Shown here: in pieces, positions 19,845 to 28,633 of the stretch
Position numbering within the stretch: position 1 is the first letter of the stretch
How the letters are laid out: each line of letters starts with the position of its first letter
DNA from: Brevibacillus centrosporus
GTDB taxonomy: Bacteria > Bacillota > Bacilli > Brevibacillales > Brevibacillaceae
Assembly: GCF_003710815.1 (NCBI RefSeq)
Contig: NZ_RHHP01000025.1
Coordinates: 1-64,000 of the forward strand
Length of the DNA: 64,000 nucleotides
Reading direction: 5' to 3'
Program-made: the position numbers and the translations under genes
The notes under the pieces: model-generated
The model's input: the letters and a program-made list of their open reading frames with translations, nothing else
Databases searched by the model: none
Told to the model about the DNA's origin: nothing

Positions 19845-21082
19845 TGCGCTTCCTCCTCTCCACCGGTTTCCGCAAGCAGCCGCTCAAACATCGCCACCAG
19901 ACGCTCATCTGGCTGTGCTCCCCGTTTTCTTTCATAAAAGCGGCGGAAAAGCTGCTCCGGCGTCAGCTCAGCCAGCTCCACCCTCTCAGTCTCTTCATCC
20001 TGGCGGTCTTCCCTCACAACGACCCGCTGAATTTTGAGGAAATCATCGCTTAATTTGCGCAGACGCTGAAATTCTGCCGGGTCAATCACGTCAGATACAT
20101 GCAGCTCCAGATCGATCCACGCCCCCGCATCTCTGCCCTCCGCGAGCCACTGCTCTACCTGAGAGATTCCTTCAGTCGCTTTCCAGCGTGCCAATGGACG
20201 ACCGCTCGTCAAATAAATAATTTCCTCCTGCACCTCACTGCCCGGTACTACCTCGACCAAGACGACAGCTTTGCTCTGTCCTGCCTCAGAAAAGCTGTAG
20301 GATAAAGGAGACCCGCTGTAACGCACGAGTGGTTTTTCCCGCAGCTTCTGCAGCCTGTGCAAATGTCCCAGCGCCACGTAATCTGCTTTCTCAGGGAAAG
20401 CCATCGGCGATACGGTCATCGCTCCCCCAATTTGAATAGGTCGCTCCGAATCCGTCTCCAGTCCGCCCATGACAAATAGATGGCTCGTGACCAGGTTAAC
20501 CGTATCGTCACGAAAATGGCGGGAAAGCTCCGTAAGTAGCTGCCCGATCCGCTCGGAAAAAGCGAGCTGCATCTGCTCTTGGGAGAAGCTCTCGGACAAA
20601 AGCTCCTTCAAGCGGGACTCCGATGGGTATGGCAAAGCCAGCACGACTGCGTGATGCTCGCATCCCGGCACCGCAAGCTCCAGCCAAGACGGACCGCCAT
20701 CGACGATCCGCACGCGCCCCTCTACGGTCTCCTCAGGTGTCAGCGGCGATTCCTTTGGCAGACCCAGCAGGACAATCCCGTGCTTCGTAGCCAATGGCGC
20801 AGCCGCTCTCACTCGCTCAGGCTGATCGTGATTGCCCGCGATGACGACCACTCCCCTAGTGCCTTCCGCAGACAAACGTTCCAGCGCTTCGTAAAACAGC
20901 TCTTCCGCCCAGGCAGGAGGGTTTACGGAATCGTACACATCTCCCGCGATCAGCACCAGATCCACGCTTTTGTCATCCGCAATCTGGCACAGCTCGTCCA
21001 CAAATGCAGCTTGCTCGATCCGGCGGTCCCTGCCTTCCAGCTGACGCCCGAAATGCCAGTCCGCTGTATGTAAAATGCGCAT
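19841..21082 (-). CDS. sbcD: Exonuclease subunit SbcD
   Basis: Mre11-type metallophosphoesterase subunit of SbcCD. Metal ligands lie in HTADWHFG near the start, AGDVYDSVNPP, IAGNHDQPERV and ALGHLHRLQ; about 413 residues. First gene of the sbcD-sbcC-addB-addA operon. An ATG three codons earlier (21091) is in frame, but the ribosome site GAGAGG abuts it directly and is nine bases from the ATG at 21082, which also gives the usual MRILHTADWH start. Confidence 0.95.
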   Translation of the reverse strand: MRILHTADWHFGRQLEGRDRRIEQAAFVDELCQIADDKSVDLVLIAGDVYDSVNPPAWAEELFYEALERLSAEGTRGVVVIAGNHDQPERVRAAAPLATKHGIVLLGLPKESPLTPEETVEGRVRIVDGGPSWLELAVPGCEHHAVVLALPYPSESRLKELLSESFSQEQMQLAFSERIGQLLTELSRHFRDDTVNLVTSHLFVMGGLETDSERPIQIGGAMTVSPMAFPEKADYVALGHLHRLQKLREKPLVRYSGSPLSYSFSEAGQSKAVVLVEVVPGSEVQEEIIYLTSGRPLARWKATEGISQVEQWLAEGRDAGAWIDLELHVSDVIDPAEFQRLRKLSDDFLKIQRVVVREDRQDEETERVELAELTPEQLFRRFYERKRGAQPDERLVAMFERLLAETGGEEEAQ

Positions 21083-21359
21083 GCCCTTCATCCTCTCGTC
21101 ACGATCATGTGTTTGCTTTTTTTATTGTAACAAAAGACAGCGAGGTGCGCGGTTGAAATTTACTCCACTTCGAAGTAACTTGGGAAACGAGCCCATGGAA
21201 AACCAAGCAGGAACCAGACCCAAAGACCGCGAAACCCATTCAAGCACAACCTGTCGCAAATGCAGAGAACTTCCGCCTTGTGATGGAATTTTTCCGTCAT
21301 CCACACCCCCAGAGCAATCGCCTTTATCTTTTTGATCCCGGAAAGGAGCTCCTTTTCCC

Positions 21360-22182
21360 ATGATTCAATACACCAATGATCGTGTCACTGTTTTTCAAAG
21401 CGCCCTGTTCCAGACAACAACAACCGTCATCTCGTTGGATGAGGGGATAATCGTCATCGACCCAACCTGGCTCCCCGGTGAAATCCAAGAAATACAAAGC
21501 TTCGTGCAATCGATTCGCGGTGACAAAGAGCTATACCTGCTGTTTACTCACGGAGACTTCGACCACATCATTGGCTACCGCGCTTTTCCTGATGCCAAAA
21601 CGATTGGCAGCTACGGTTTGCAGCACCATCCCAAAAAGGATTACAAGCTGCGGCTGATTCACGAATTTGATGCGACCTATTATTTGAAGCGCGACTATCC
21701 GATCGAATTTCCCACATGACATCGTCATCACGGAGGAATACCAGCAGGTCACGCTCGGTTCCACGACCTTGCACTTCTACCTGGCACCCGGTCATTCTGC
21801 AGATGGTCTATTCACCGTTATCGATTCGATCGGTGTCTTCGTAGCTGGCGACTATCTTTCCGATTTTGAGCTGCCGTTTATTTACGACAGTGCCAAAGCT
21901 TATAAAAGGACAATAGAGCTCGCCTCGCGGATCATCGGCGAGCATCGCATTTCTCTTCTCATTCCCGGTCACGGGCAAGCAACAGATGACGTGGCTGAGA
22001 TGAAGCGCCGCGTTCATCTGTCAGCGGATCATTTGGAAAGATTGACGCAGGCTGTCATCGCAAATGACGAAGCCACGCTTTCCACCCTGGAAAAAGAACA
22101 CGCCTTCTTCTCTCCTACCACACAGGAGTCTCATCAGGAAAATGTTCGCATCATCCGCCTTGAGTACACAGACAATCGCTGA
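21360..22182 (+). pseudogene. MBL-fold metallo-hydrolase, frameshifted
   Basis: Two adjacent frames together encode one metallo-beta-lactamase-fold protein of about 273 residues. The first runs from ATG 21360 (ribosome site AAAGGAG) to a TGA at 21717 and holds the strand IIVIDPTW and metal motif THGDFDHIIG; the second continues in the +1 frame from about 21709 (FPHDIVITEEY) through APGHSADG, FVAGDYLSD and LLIPGHGQ to TGA 22180. One extra base in the TTTCCC run around 21706-21713 breaks the gene. The metal motif is HxDxDH rather than HxHxDH, as in a subgroup of the family. Either a recent pseudogene or a sequencing error. Confidence 0.8.
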
Positions 22183-22193
22183 ACGAAAATACA

Positions 22194-22226
22194 AAGCCGC
22201 TTACCTGTTAACGAGGCAAGCGGCTT
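22194..22226. terminator. Bidirectional intrinsic terminator between MBL gene and ctaA
   Basis: Perfect stem AAGCCGCTT / AAGCGGCTT with a 15-base loop; T-rich on both sides (CTTTCGTG to the right, TTTGTATTTTCG on the minus strand). It lies between converging genes. Confidence 0.75.
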
Positions 22227-22247
22227 CTTTCGTGACTTCTATTTTCC

Positions 22248-23168
22248 CTACTGTTTCTTTCTTGGTATCTTCAAGCGCGGTGATTTCAGCGACTGCAGAC
22301 ACATGTAGCAGATGACGCCGAACAAAATCGTAATGATCATCGAGTGCAGAAGCGTCGCGTACAGATGCAGCTGGAACAAGACAACGAAACCACCGCTGAA
22401 CACCTGGAGGACGACAAGCACGAAAGCGATAACGCTAGCTCCGTACAAATCACGGCGCGTTTCTTTAAAGTGCTTTACTGCGTAGATCAGGTTGATCAGC
22501 ATCAGGATCAAGAGCAGCATCGCTCCCAGCCTGTGCGCAAAGTGGATACCCGTCTGTCCCGACAGCTCTGGAATCAGCTTGCCCTGGCACAACGGCCAGT
22601 CGCTACATGCCATACTGGAGCCCGTATGCCGTACATAAGCGCCGAGATAGACAACCCCGTACGCGTAAATCGTTACGCCCCAGATCCAATTGCGAAATCC
22701 TTTCGGAGCCTCGGCTTGTACCATGCCCTCCATCCGATCCCGCTGCAAGACGAAGCCTGTCAGCAGAAACACGCCGGTAAACGCCAGCAAAGAGAAACCA
22801 AAATGGAGTGCAAGAACTGCTGAGGACTGCGGCCAAATCACGGCAGAAGCACCGAGAATGGACTCCAGTACAATAAAAAATATACCGAACAGGGCTAGAT
22901 TGCGAACCTCTTGATTGCCCCGATAAAAGCGCCAGCACATGACCGAGAAAAGCAGCACGATGATGCCGGCAATACCCGTAATCAGGCGATGCGTATATTC
23001 AATGATCGAAGCTAACGTATACTCCGGGACCCATTTGCCGTTGCAAAGTGGCCAGTCATTTCCGCATCCCAGACCGGAATCCGTCTTGGTTACAAGCGAC
23101 CCGGCTACCATGACGATAAACATGACGAGAGTAGCAAGAACGGCGAGAGGCTTCAGCCATTTTTCCAT
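22248..23168 (-). CDS. ctaA: Heme A synthase
   Basis: Oxidises heme O to heme A for cytochrome aa3/caa3 oxidase. The 306 residues, the same length as Bacillus subtilis CtaA, form eight membrane helices in two four-helix halves. The first external loop has the paired cysteines of CGNDWPLC (about 35-42), repeated in the second half as ACSDWPLC; heme-ligand histidines appear in EYTHRL and HFAHRLG. Downstream of ctaB on the same strand, 136 bases apart, whereas in Bacillus subtilis ctaA is divergent from ctaB. Confidence 0.96.
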   Translation of the reverse strand: MEKWLKPLAVLATLVMFIVMVAGSLVTKTDSGLGCGNDWPLCNGKWVPEYTLASIIEYTHRLITGIAGIIVLLFSVMCWRFYRGNQEVRNLALFGIFFIVLESILGASAVIWPQSSAVLALHFGFSLLAFTGVFLLTGFVLQRDRMEGMVQAEAPKGFRNWIWGVTIYAYGVVYLGAYVRHTGSSMACSDWPLCQGKLIPELSGQTGIHFAHRLGAMLLLILMLINLIYAVKHFKETRRDLYGASVIAFVLVVLQVFSGGFVVLFQLHLYATLLHSMIITILFGVICYMCLQSLKSPRLKIPRKKQ

Positions 23169-23249
23169 AGTGAATACACCCTGTTTCCTGTGAGGATGGA
23201 GGTCTGTCGTGCGTAAGACCTCTTGCGTTTGTCCTCTCTTACATTAATG

Positions 23250-23278
23250 AAACATCCCCTGCTAAGCAAGGGATGTTC
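23250..23278 (-). other. Hairpin in the ctaB-ctaA intergenic region
   Basis: AACATCCC and GGGATGTT frame a further TGCT/AGCA pair, giving an extended stem. The minus-strand sequence after it (TCATTAATG) is not a good T-run, so it could be an attenuator, a weak terminator or an mRNA-stabilising fold setting the ctaB:ctaA ratio. Confidence 0.4.
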
Positions 23279-23304
23279 CGTGAACATTTCGTGAGTGATA
23301 TGTG

Positions 23305-24240
23305 TCAATAATAGTGCACCATGGTGCTGATGACGATGGCTGCACAAAAGACAGTCAAATACAGAATGGAGTAGCCGAAAAGCTTGCGTGCCCACGCCAA
23401 ATCATCCTTGGCACGGAAGCCTTGGAACAGAAGCACCATGTACACGATGCCCATAATTCCCATGACGATCAAATAAACGTAGCCTACGCTTCCGTGAATG
23501 AAGAGCAGAAGAGACGCTGGGAACAGGACAGAGCCCCACAGCACCATTTGACGCTTGGTTTCTGCAAAGCCTTTCACTACTGGCAGCATCGGCAAATTCC
23601 CTGCGCGATACTCTTCGGTTTTCAGCATAGCCAGCGCCAAGAAATGCGGCGGCTGCCACAAGAACATGATCAGGAACAGCAGCCATGCAGCGGGATCCAT
23701 ACTGTTCGTAACCGCTACCCAACCGATAACGGGCGGAGCTGCACCGGAAATACCGCCAATGACCGTATTCAACGTTGTAACACGTTTGAGCGGTGTATAG
23801 ATCAGCACGTAAAAAATATGTCCGATCAATCCCCAAACCGCTGCCAACGGGTTCGCGAAGACTGCGAGAACAGCCAGACCCGCGAGCAATAAGCCAATCC
23901 CTACCAGTAATGCATTCCGAGGGGAAATGCGCCCGGTAGCAACCGCCCGGGTTTTGGTACGCTTCATTTTCAAATCGAGTTCGCGATCATAAAAGTTGTT
24001 TAACGCCGCACCAGACATGATCACCAAAGCGGTGCCAAGCATGGTGAGGATCGCCAGTTTCCAGTCTGGAAAACCGAATGATGCCAACCACAGAGCAGAA
24101 AAAGTGGTCATCAGGTTGGACATGGTAATACCAGGCTTTGTCAGTTCTAAGTAGTCGCGCCATGTTGCCTGTTGTACCGATTGCGCCTGCAAGACAGTAT
24201 CAGCTTCAAGCGAATCTTGCATCGTTACTCGCTGATCCAC
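23305..24240 (-). CDS. ctaB: Protoheme IX farnesyltransferase (heme O synthase)
   Basis: UbiA-family prenyltransferase that adds farnesyl to heme B, giving heme O, the substrate of CtaA. The 311-residue protein has about nine membrane helices, the first Asp-rich motif NNFYDRELDLKMKRTKTR (about 96-113) and a second loop with DPAAWLLF and WQPPHFLALA. A soluble N-terminal tail of some 35 residues precedes the first helix, as in other Bacilli. Co-oriented with ctaG and yozB upstream and ctaA downstream. Confidence 0.96.
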   Translation of the reverse strand: MDQRVTMQDSLEADTVLQAQSVQQATWRDYLELTKPGITMSNLMTTFSALWLASFGFPDWKLAILTMLGTALVIMSGAALNNFYDRELDLKMKRTKTRAVATGRISPRNALLVGIGLLLAGLAVLAVFANPLAAVWGLIGHIFYVLIYTPLKRVTTLNTVIGGISGAAPPVIGWVAVTNSMDPAAWLLFLIMFLWQPPHFLALAMLKTEEYRAGNLPMLPVVKGFAETKRQMVLWGSVLFPASLLLFIHGSVGYVYLIVMGIMGIVYMVLLFQGFRAKDDLAWARKLFGYSILYLTVFCAAIVISTMVHYY

Positions 24241-24352
24241 AGTTTGTACCTCCTGTCTGAATCTATCTGAACATCCGAATTTGCAATAGACAAACTAACT
24301 TTCATTGTAGCCAATGCCCGTAAAGCAAGTCAACTTGCCGGGTGTACTTCCA

Positions 24353-24811
24353 TTACCTTCCAAAGATAACGTCAAGCACGCCAGCCGTCTCCCCACCCGG
24401 GTAAATCAAGTAAAGCAGTGTGTAGACGGTAGCACCTGTAATGGCTGTAACAAACCAAATAATCGACGTCCACGGACCGATCTTTCTATGCTTTGCAATC
24501 TCATTTTTGTACGCGAATCGCAGCGTAATCAATCCCATCACTCCCCCTACCGTTGCCAGGGTAATATGGAAGATCAGGAAGGTTTGATAGATCGGCTTGA
24601 GACTATCCGGTCCACCGAAATGCGTGTTCCCTACAAAAGCCGTACGGGATACGTAAGTAATGAAGAAGATCGTCGCACAGATGGCGGCCCACTTCATGAT
24701 TTTCATATGCTTCTCAATTTGTCGCTTCGCAACCGCGTACCAGCCAAAAGCAACCAGGATGCCGCTAATGACGATAAACGATGTACTTATCGTAGGCAAC
24801 AAGATGGACAT
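24353..24811 (-). CDS. yozB: DUF420 membrane protein, YozB-like
   Basis: A 152-residue membrane protein with four hydrophobic segments (residues about 5-24, 38-58, 78-97, 118-138) and the conserved His in HITLATVGG. DUF420 proteins sit beside ctaG in Bacilli and are thought to assist cytochrome oxidase assembly; the exact role is not established. It lies 34 bases after ctaG and 112 before ctaB. Confidence 0.88.
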   Translation of the reverse strand: MSILLPTISTSFIVISGILVAFGWYAVAKRQIEKHMKIMKWAAICATIFFITYVSRTAFVGNTHFGGPDSLKPIYQTFLIFHITLATVGGVMGLITLRFAYKNEIAKHRKIGPWTSIIWFVTAITGATVYTLLYLIYPGGETAGVLDVIFGR

Positions 24812-24845
24812 TTCTACACCTCATTCACGTAATTACGTCTCTTTT

Positions 24846-25742
24846 TCAAACGCTGCCATCTTCTGCAGCAGGCGATTTCATTATAAGGGAGGCAGACTGC
24901 TGTTCCATAGGAAGATCGTCCTGCTTCTCCTGTTTATACCAGTTGTAGAAGACGTAGGCAAGCACAGATCCGTAAACAAGCTCTTGGACAAGCTTCATGA
25001 TGATTCCGCCCAGTCGCTGATCACTGAAGGTCGTCAGGCTTTCAAACAGTTGAGGTGCCTGCATGTACGTAGTATACAGCGGGTTCTCTGCGAAAATAAT
25101 CAGCGCACAGGCTGGCGTGATCAATACGCCATTGGCGAAGATGTACGTGAGCTTTTTCAATCCCGCCAGTTGCTTTTTACTATCGGAAAGCGGGCTGACA
25201 ATCGGCCACCACATCGCAAAGGCAGCTAGCAGCAGCACAATATGGTAGACGGACATCCATTCATGGTTCTGGGACGCAGCGTCAAAAATGAATGGAACAT
25301 GGTAGAAAGAGAACAGTGTATTGAACAACAGGGCAGCCACCAACGGGTGCGTCACGAGGTTAAGTATAGTCCGCATGACCTTCGGCTGAAAAACCCTCGC
25401 CAGGAGCCACTCTGGAATGGCCAACAAAACAAGCGGTGGCAATGCAAAATAAAGAATCGATTGCTGTAGCATGTGAAGACTAAACAGGTAATGATGGCCG
25501 TAATAACTGATGGGACTCCCTTGTGCCGCATAAAACAGAATCAACGCAAATACAAACAAGATTTTTTGTCTCGTTGATGCCGGTTTGGCATGGGCAAGCT
25601 TTTGGCGAAACGGACCCGTCAATAAAAAATAGGCAACCGCAAAGAGCAAGGTCAGCAACATGACATCCGGACTCCATAAGTCGGAAAAGGTCGCGCCGCC
25701 TGCTCCTGATGGCAAACCATGCAGGTGCTGCTGATTATCCAT
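24846..25742 (-). CDS. ctaG: Cytochrome c oxidase assembly factor CtaG (caa3 type)
   Basis: A 298-residue membrane protein with about seven helices, required in Bacillus subtilis for active caa3 oxidase, probably in delivering copper to subunit I. Family features seen: LWSPDVMLLTLLF at the N-terminus, GHHYLFSLHMLQQS with membrane-embedded His and Met, and FYHVPFIFDAASQNHEW. In Bacillus subtilis ctaG directly follows ctaF; here the two are 23 kb apart. A TATAAT on the minus strand at 25790-25795 may be its -10. Confidence 0.94.
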   Translation of the reverse strand: MDNQQHLHGLPSGAGGATFSDLWSPDVMLLTLLFAVAYFLLTGPFRQKLAHAKPASTRQKILFVFALILFYAAQGSPISYYGHHYLFSLHMLQQSILYFALPPLVLLAIPEWLLARVFQPKVMRTILNLVTHPLVAALLFNTLFSFYHVPFIFDAASQNHEWMSVYHIVLLLAAFAMWWPIVSPLSDSKKQLAGLKKLTYIFANGVLITPACALIIFAENPLYTTYMQAPQLFESLTTFSDQRLGGIIMKLVQELVYGSVLAYVFYNWYKQEKQDDLPMEQQSASLIMKSPAAEDGSV

Positions 25743-25943
25743 GAATATCCTCCCTTCATACTAGAAAGGGTCCCTCTATACATTCTCCATTATACCGTTG
25801 AACCCAAGTACTTTCTCGACTAAAAATGAACAAAGTGTTGACAAATACCTAGGACGAGCTGTGGCAATAACTTCAAGACCGATAGGAACACCTCTTCCCT
25901 ATGATAAACTATAATTGGACAAAACGATCATTTAGGGGCGGTT

Positions 25944-26624
25944 ATGATGGATCCTCTGAAAGTGAATGATGCCATTCGCTATTTCCCCTGCTTCTCGGCA
26001 CTCTCTCCCACGGATTGGTCACTGGCGGAAACCGTTCGTGTATCTCCCTCCACCCTGCATCCCATAACGACAGGGCATTATTTGACGCATGCAATCTTTA
26101 TCCTGTCAGGCTGTATTCGAATCTATAAAATCGGTTCTTCTGGAAGAGAAGTGACACTCTATCGCGTTCGGTCGGGAGAATGCTGTGTGCTCATGATGGC
26201 AAGCATTTTGGGAGAAATGGAGTACGAAGCCTCCGTAGAAATTGAGACAGATACCGAGGTGCTGCTTTTTCCCGTTGAGTCTTTCAGAGAATGGATGAAT
26301 GATTACAAACCGGTTAGACAGTATGTTTACAGACAGTTCATGGACAGGTTTACACATGTATCTAGCTTACTTGAGCAGATTGCTTTTGGCTCCGTCCGTG
26401 AGCGTATCGCGACTTATCTCATCTTGCGTCAAAACGAGCTGCGAACTGCCTCAGAATGGATTGAGACTACGCACGAGCAAATGGCCATTGAACTCGGCAC
26501 AGCCCGTGAAGTAGTTAGTCGACTGTTGAGAGATTTTGTGCATGATGGCGCCATTATCGTGCAGCGAGGAAGAATAGCTGTAACCGACTCCAACAAATTA
26601 CTTTCTTATACATCGCCTCTGTGA
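25944..26624 (+). CDS. Crp/Fnr family transcriptional regulator
   Basis: A 226-residue regulator: cyclic-nucleotide-binding-like beta barrel (about residues 20-125) with the GECCVLMMASILG segment in the phosphate-binding-cassette position, a long dimer helix, and a C-terminal winged helix-turn-helix (about 168-218) with THEQMAIELGTAREVVSRLL as recognition region. The twin cysteine and lack of the Arg/Ser of true cAMP binders, and no Fnr four-cysteine cluster, argue against cAMP or [4Fe-4S] sensing; a thiol or heme-like signal is possible but unproven. Followed by the AhpD-like gene 78 bases on, the likely target. Two in-frame ATGs overlap at the start. Confidence 0.9.
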   Translation: MMDPLKVNDAIRYFPCFSALSPTDWSLAETVRVSPSTLHPITTGHYLTHAIFILSGCIRIYKIGSSGREVTLYRVRSGECCVLMMASILGEMEYEASVEIETDTEVLLFPVESFREWMNDYKPVRQYVYRQFMDRFTHVSSLLEQIAFGSVRERIATYLILRQNELRTASEWIETTHEQMAIELGTAREVVSRLLRDFVHDGAIIVQRGRIAVTDSNKLLSYTSPL

Positions 26625-26635
26625 CTTTATCACGG
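26619..26635. promoter_or_regulatory. Possible Crp/Fnr-type operator before the AhpD-like gene
   Basis: CTGTGA-CTTTA-TCACGG is an inverted repeat with TGTGA/TCACG half-sites, spacer 5 rather than the usual 6. It overlaps the regulator stop codon and is about 70 bases before the AhpD-like start. Confidence 0.35.
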
Positions 26636-26702
26636 AAACCTCCTTTTCACATCGATACAATGATCATGCTAGAAGTTCACACTCGATAAGGAGGTATTTC
26701 TA

Positions 26703-27086
26703 ATGAGTCACTATTACCACCAAGATGACCTGAAAAAGATTCCTGAGCTGGTGCAGCTTGCCCCTCGTGCTTCTTCATCCTTTTTGGCATTTGAACAAGA
26801 GGTCTATACGTCCACGGGAGCGATTCCGTTAAAGACTAAGGAGCTTATAGCCGTCGCCGTTGCGCATGTCACGGGTTGCCCCTATTGCATCGATACGCAT
26901 GTTCAAAGGTATAAGGAATTAGGAGGTACGCCAGAGGAAATCGTGGAGGCCGTGCTTGTCGCAGCTACTACCAGAGCTGGCGCGGTCCTCAGTCATGCCA
27001 CACAAGCCCTGATCGCCTTCAACCGCCCTCACCCCCTGCGAACTATAGAGGGAAATGGTAGCACGGGGCCTGAGTGTTTTTGTTAA
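26703..27086 (+). CDS. Carboxymuconolactone decarboxylase/AhpD-like protein
   Basis: A 127-residue single-domain protein of the AhpD/CMD fold. The redox motif CPYCIDTH (about residues 60-67), a CxxC followed by His, is the catalytic centre of AhpD-type alkylhydroperoxidases, preceded by LKTKELIAVAVAHVTG. It therefore probably works as a thiol reductant or peroxidase rather than a decarboxylase. Ribosome site AAGGAGG precedes the ATG. Likely controlled by the adjacent Crp/Fnr protein. Confidence 0.9.
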   Translation: MSHYYHQDDLKKIPELVQLAPRASSSFLAFEQEVYTSTGAIPLKTKELIAVAVAHVTGCPYCIDTHVQRYKELGGTPEEIVEAVLVAATTRAGAVLSHATQALIAFNRPHPLRTIEGNGSTGPECFC

Positions 27087-27110
27087 AGAGTTCTCATAAC
27101 CGACAAAGAA

Positions 27111-27150
27111 GGGCAATCCCGAGTAGACCAGCTACTCTGGGATTGCCCCT
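27111..27150. terminator. Bidirectional terminator between AhpD-like and aldehyde dehydrogenase genes
   Basis: A 16-base-pair stem, GGGCAATCCC-GAGTAG paired with CTACTC-t-GGGATTGCCC, with a four-base loop; CTTTCTTG follows on the plus strand and TTCTTTG on the minus strand. Confidence 0.85.
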
Positions 27151-27167
27151 TTCTTGTATTTCGTTTA

Positions 27168-28610
27168 TTACAGTCCGAAAGATACGAACTTCGTTTCCAA
27201 ATACTCATCCATTCCGAAGTGTCCGCCTTCACGACCGATTCCGCTCTCTTTAAAGCCGCCGAATGGTGCTTGCGTTTGTGTTGGCGAGCCGTCGTTGATG
27301 CCGACGATGCCGTACTCCAGCAGCTCAGCCATACGGAAGCAGCGGGAATTATCGCGAGTGTAGACGTACGCTGCCAGTCCATAGCGGGTATCGTTTGCCT
27401 GTTTTACCACTTCTGCTTCATCGGTAAAGCGAACGATTGGCACTACCGGACCAAAGGTTTCTTCGTAGGAAATTTTCATTTCATCGGTTACGTCTGTGAT
27501 GACAGTTGGCTCGCAGTAGAAGCCTTTCGCATAATCGCCTTCTGTCATGCGTGCGCCACCGTATACGACTTGGCCGCCTTTTCCTTTTGCGTCTTCGATG
27601 TGCTCCAGAACCTTGTTCAGTGCACGTTCGTTGACGAGTGGACCGATTTCGGTTTCTTTTTGACGACCGTCGCCTACCTTTGCCTTTTTCAGACGCTCAA
27701 CCAGCTTCTCTGTGAAGGCATCTGCTACATCGGCATGCACGTACAGACGGTTGGTGCAAATGCACATTTGACCGGAGTTGCGGAATTTGCTCTCAAACAG
27801 ACCTTTTACCGCTGCATCCAGATCCGCATCAGCAAATACGATGAACGGGGCATGACCACCAAGCTCCATGCTCACGCGCTTCACTTGCTTCGCTGCACCT
27901 TCCATCAGGAGCTTCCCTACGCGAGTGGATCCGGTGAAGCCGATTTTGCTGAGCTTCGGATTGTTGATGAACTCATCTCCGATTGCTTCCGGCTTTCCGA
28001 TGACGAGGTTTACGACACCCTTTGGAAAGCCAGCTTGCTCGATCAGTTCAAACAAGCGGATGGCAGACAATGGTGTGCTTTCAGCTGGCTTCAGTACGAC
28101 TGTGCAGCCTGCCGCAAGCGCTGGAGCGATTTTACGCGCTACCATGTTCACCGGGAAGTTCCAAGGAGTAATGGCACCCACCACACCGACAGGCTGGCGC
28201 AGAACCATGATGCGTTTGTTCGCTACCGAAGATGGGATGGTTTCGCCGTATACGCGCTTCGCTTCCTCAGCATACCAGACGAAGTTGTCAGCTGCGCCGA
28301 GCACTTCCCCTTTGGCTTCACCGAGCGGTTTTCCCATCTCAGCGGAGATAAGACCAGCCAGCTCATCGCGGTGGCTTTTTACGAGCTCAGACAAGTTGTA
28401 CAGATACTTGGAGCGTTCACGTGCTGTCAGGCGAGACCAAGTGCCAAATGCCTCATGTGCTGCATCGATTGCCTTTTTGGCTTCGCGGCCGTCCCCAAAT
28501 GAAACGGACCCGACGGATTCTCCTGTTGCTGGGTTGATGATCTGAAGGAATTCTCCGCTTTCAGCAGATACCCATTCCCCATTGATATACATTTGCTTGC
28601 TCTCTCCCAT
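27168..28610 (-). CDS. NAD(P)-dependent aldehyde dehydrogenase, succinate-semialdehyde type
   Basis: A 480-residue class I aldehyde dehydrogenase. Catalytic Glu in SMELGGHAPF (about 250-259) and catalytic Cys in GQMCICTNR (about 284-292); the pre-motif TPWNFPVNMVARKIAPALAA binds cofactor. Sequence style is GabD-like. It is the last gene of the paaABCD transcription unit, 23 bases after paaD, and the window has no PaaZ fusion, so a role in oxidising the ring-opened semialdehyde of phenylacetate breakdown is plausible but unproven; phenylacetaldehyde is another candidate. The frame opens at a TTG six codons upstream, but the ribosome site lies between the two. Confidence 0.92.
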   Translation of the reverse strand: MGESKQMYINGEWVSAESGEFLQIINPATGESVGSVSFGDGREAKKAIDAAHEAFGTWSRLTARERSKYLYNLSELVKSHRDELAGLISAEMGKPLGEAKGEVLGAADNFVWYAEEAKRVYGETIPSSVANKRIMVLRQPVGVVGAITPWNFPVNMVARKIAPALAAGCTVVLKPAESTPLSAIRLFELIEQAGFPKGVVNLVIGKPEAIGDEFINNPKLSKIGFTGSTRVGKLLMEGAAKQVKRVSMELGGHAPFIVFADADLDAAVKGLFESKFRNSGQMCICTNRLYVHADVADAFTEKLVERLKKAKVGDGRQKETEIGPLVNERALNKVLEHIEDAKGKGGQVVYGGARMTEGDYAKGFYCEPTVITDVTDEMKISYEETFGPVVPIVRFTDEAEVVKQANDTRYGLAAYVYTRDNSRCFRMAELLEYGIVGINDGSPTQTQAPFGGFKESGIGREGGHFGMDEYLETKFVSFGL

Positions 28611-28633
28611 GACACTCGCTCCTCTCAATTCCC

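Noticed and set aside
21092..21359. Short frames between sbcD and the MBL gene
   Set aside because: Several frames of up to 86 codons exist on both strands, but none has a ribosome site, family motif or sensible composition; apart from the ribosome site of the MBL gene I see nothing here.
25838..25843. TTGACA as a -35 box for the Crp/Fnr gene
   Set aside because: No acceptable -10 hexamer follows at 16-18 bases.
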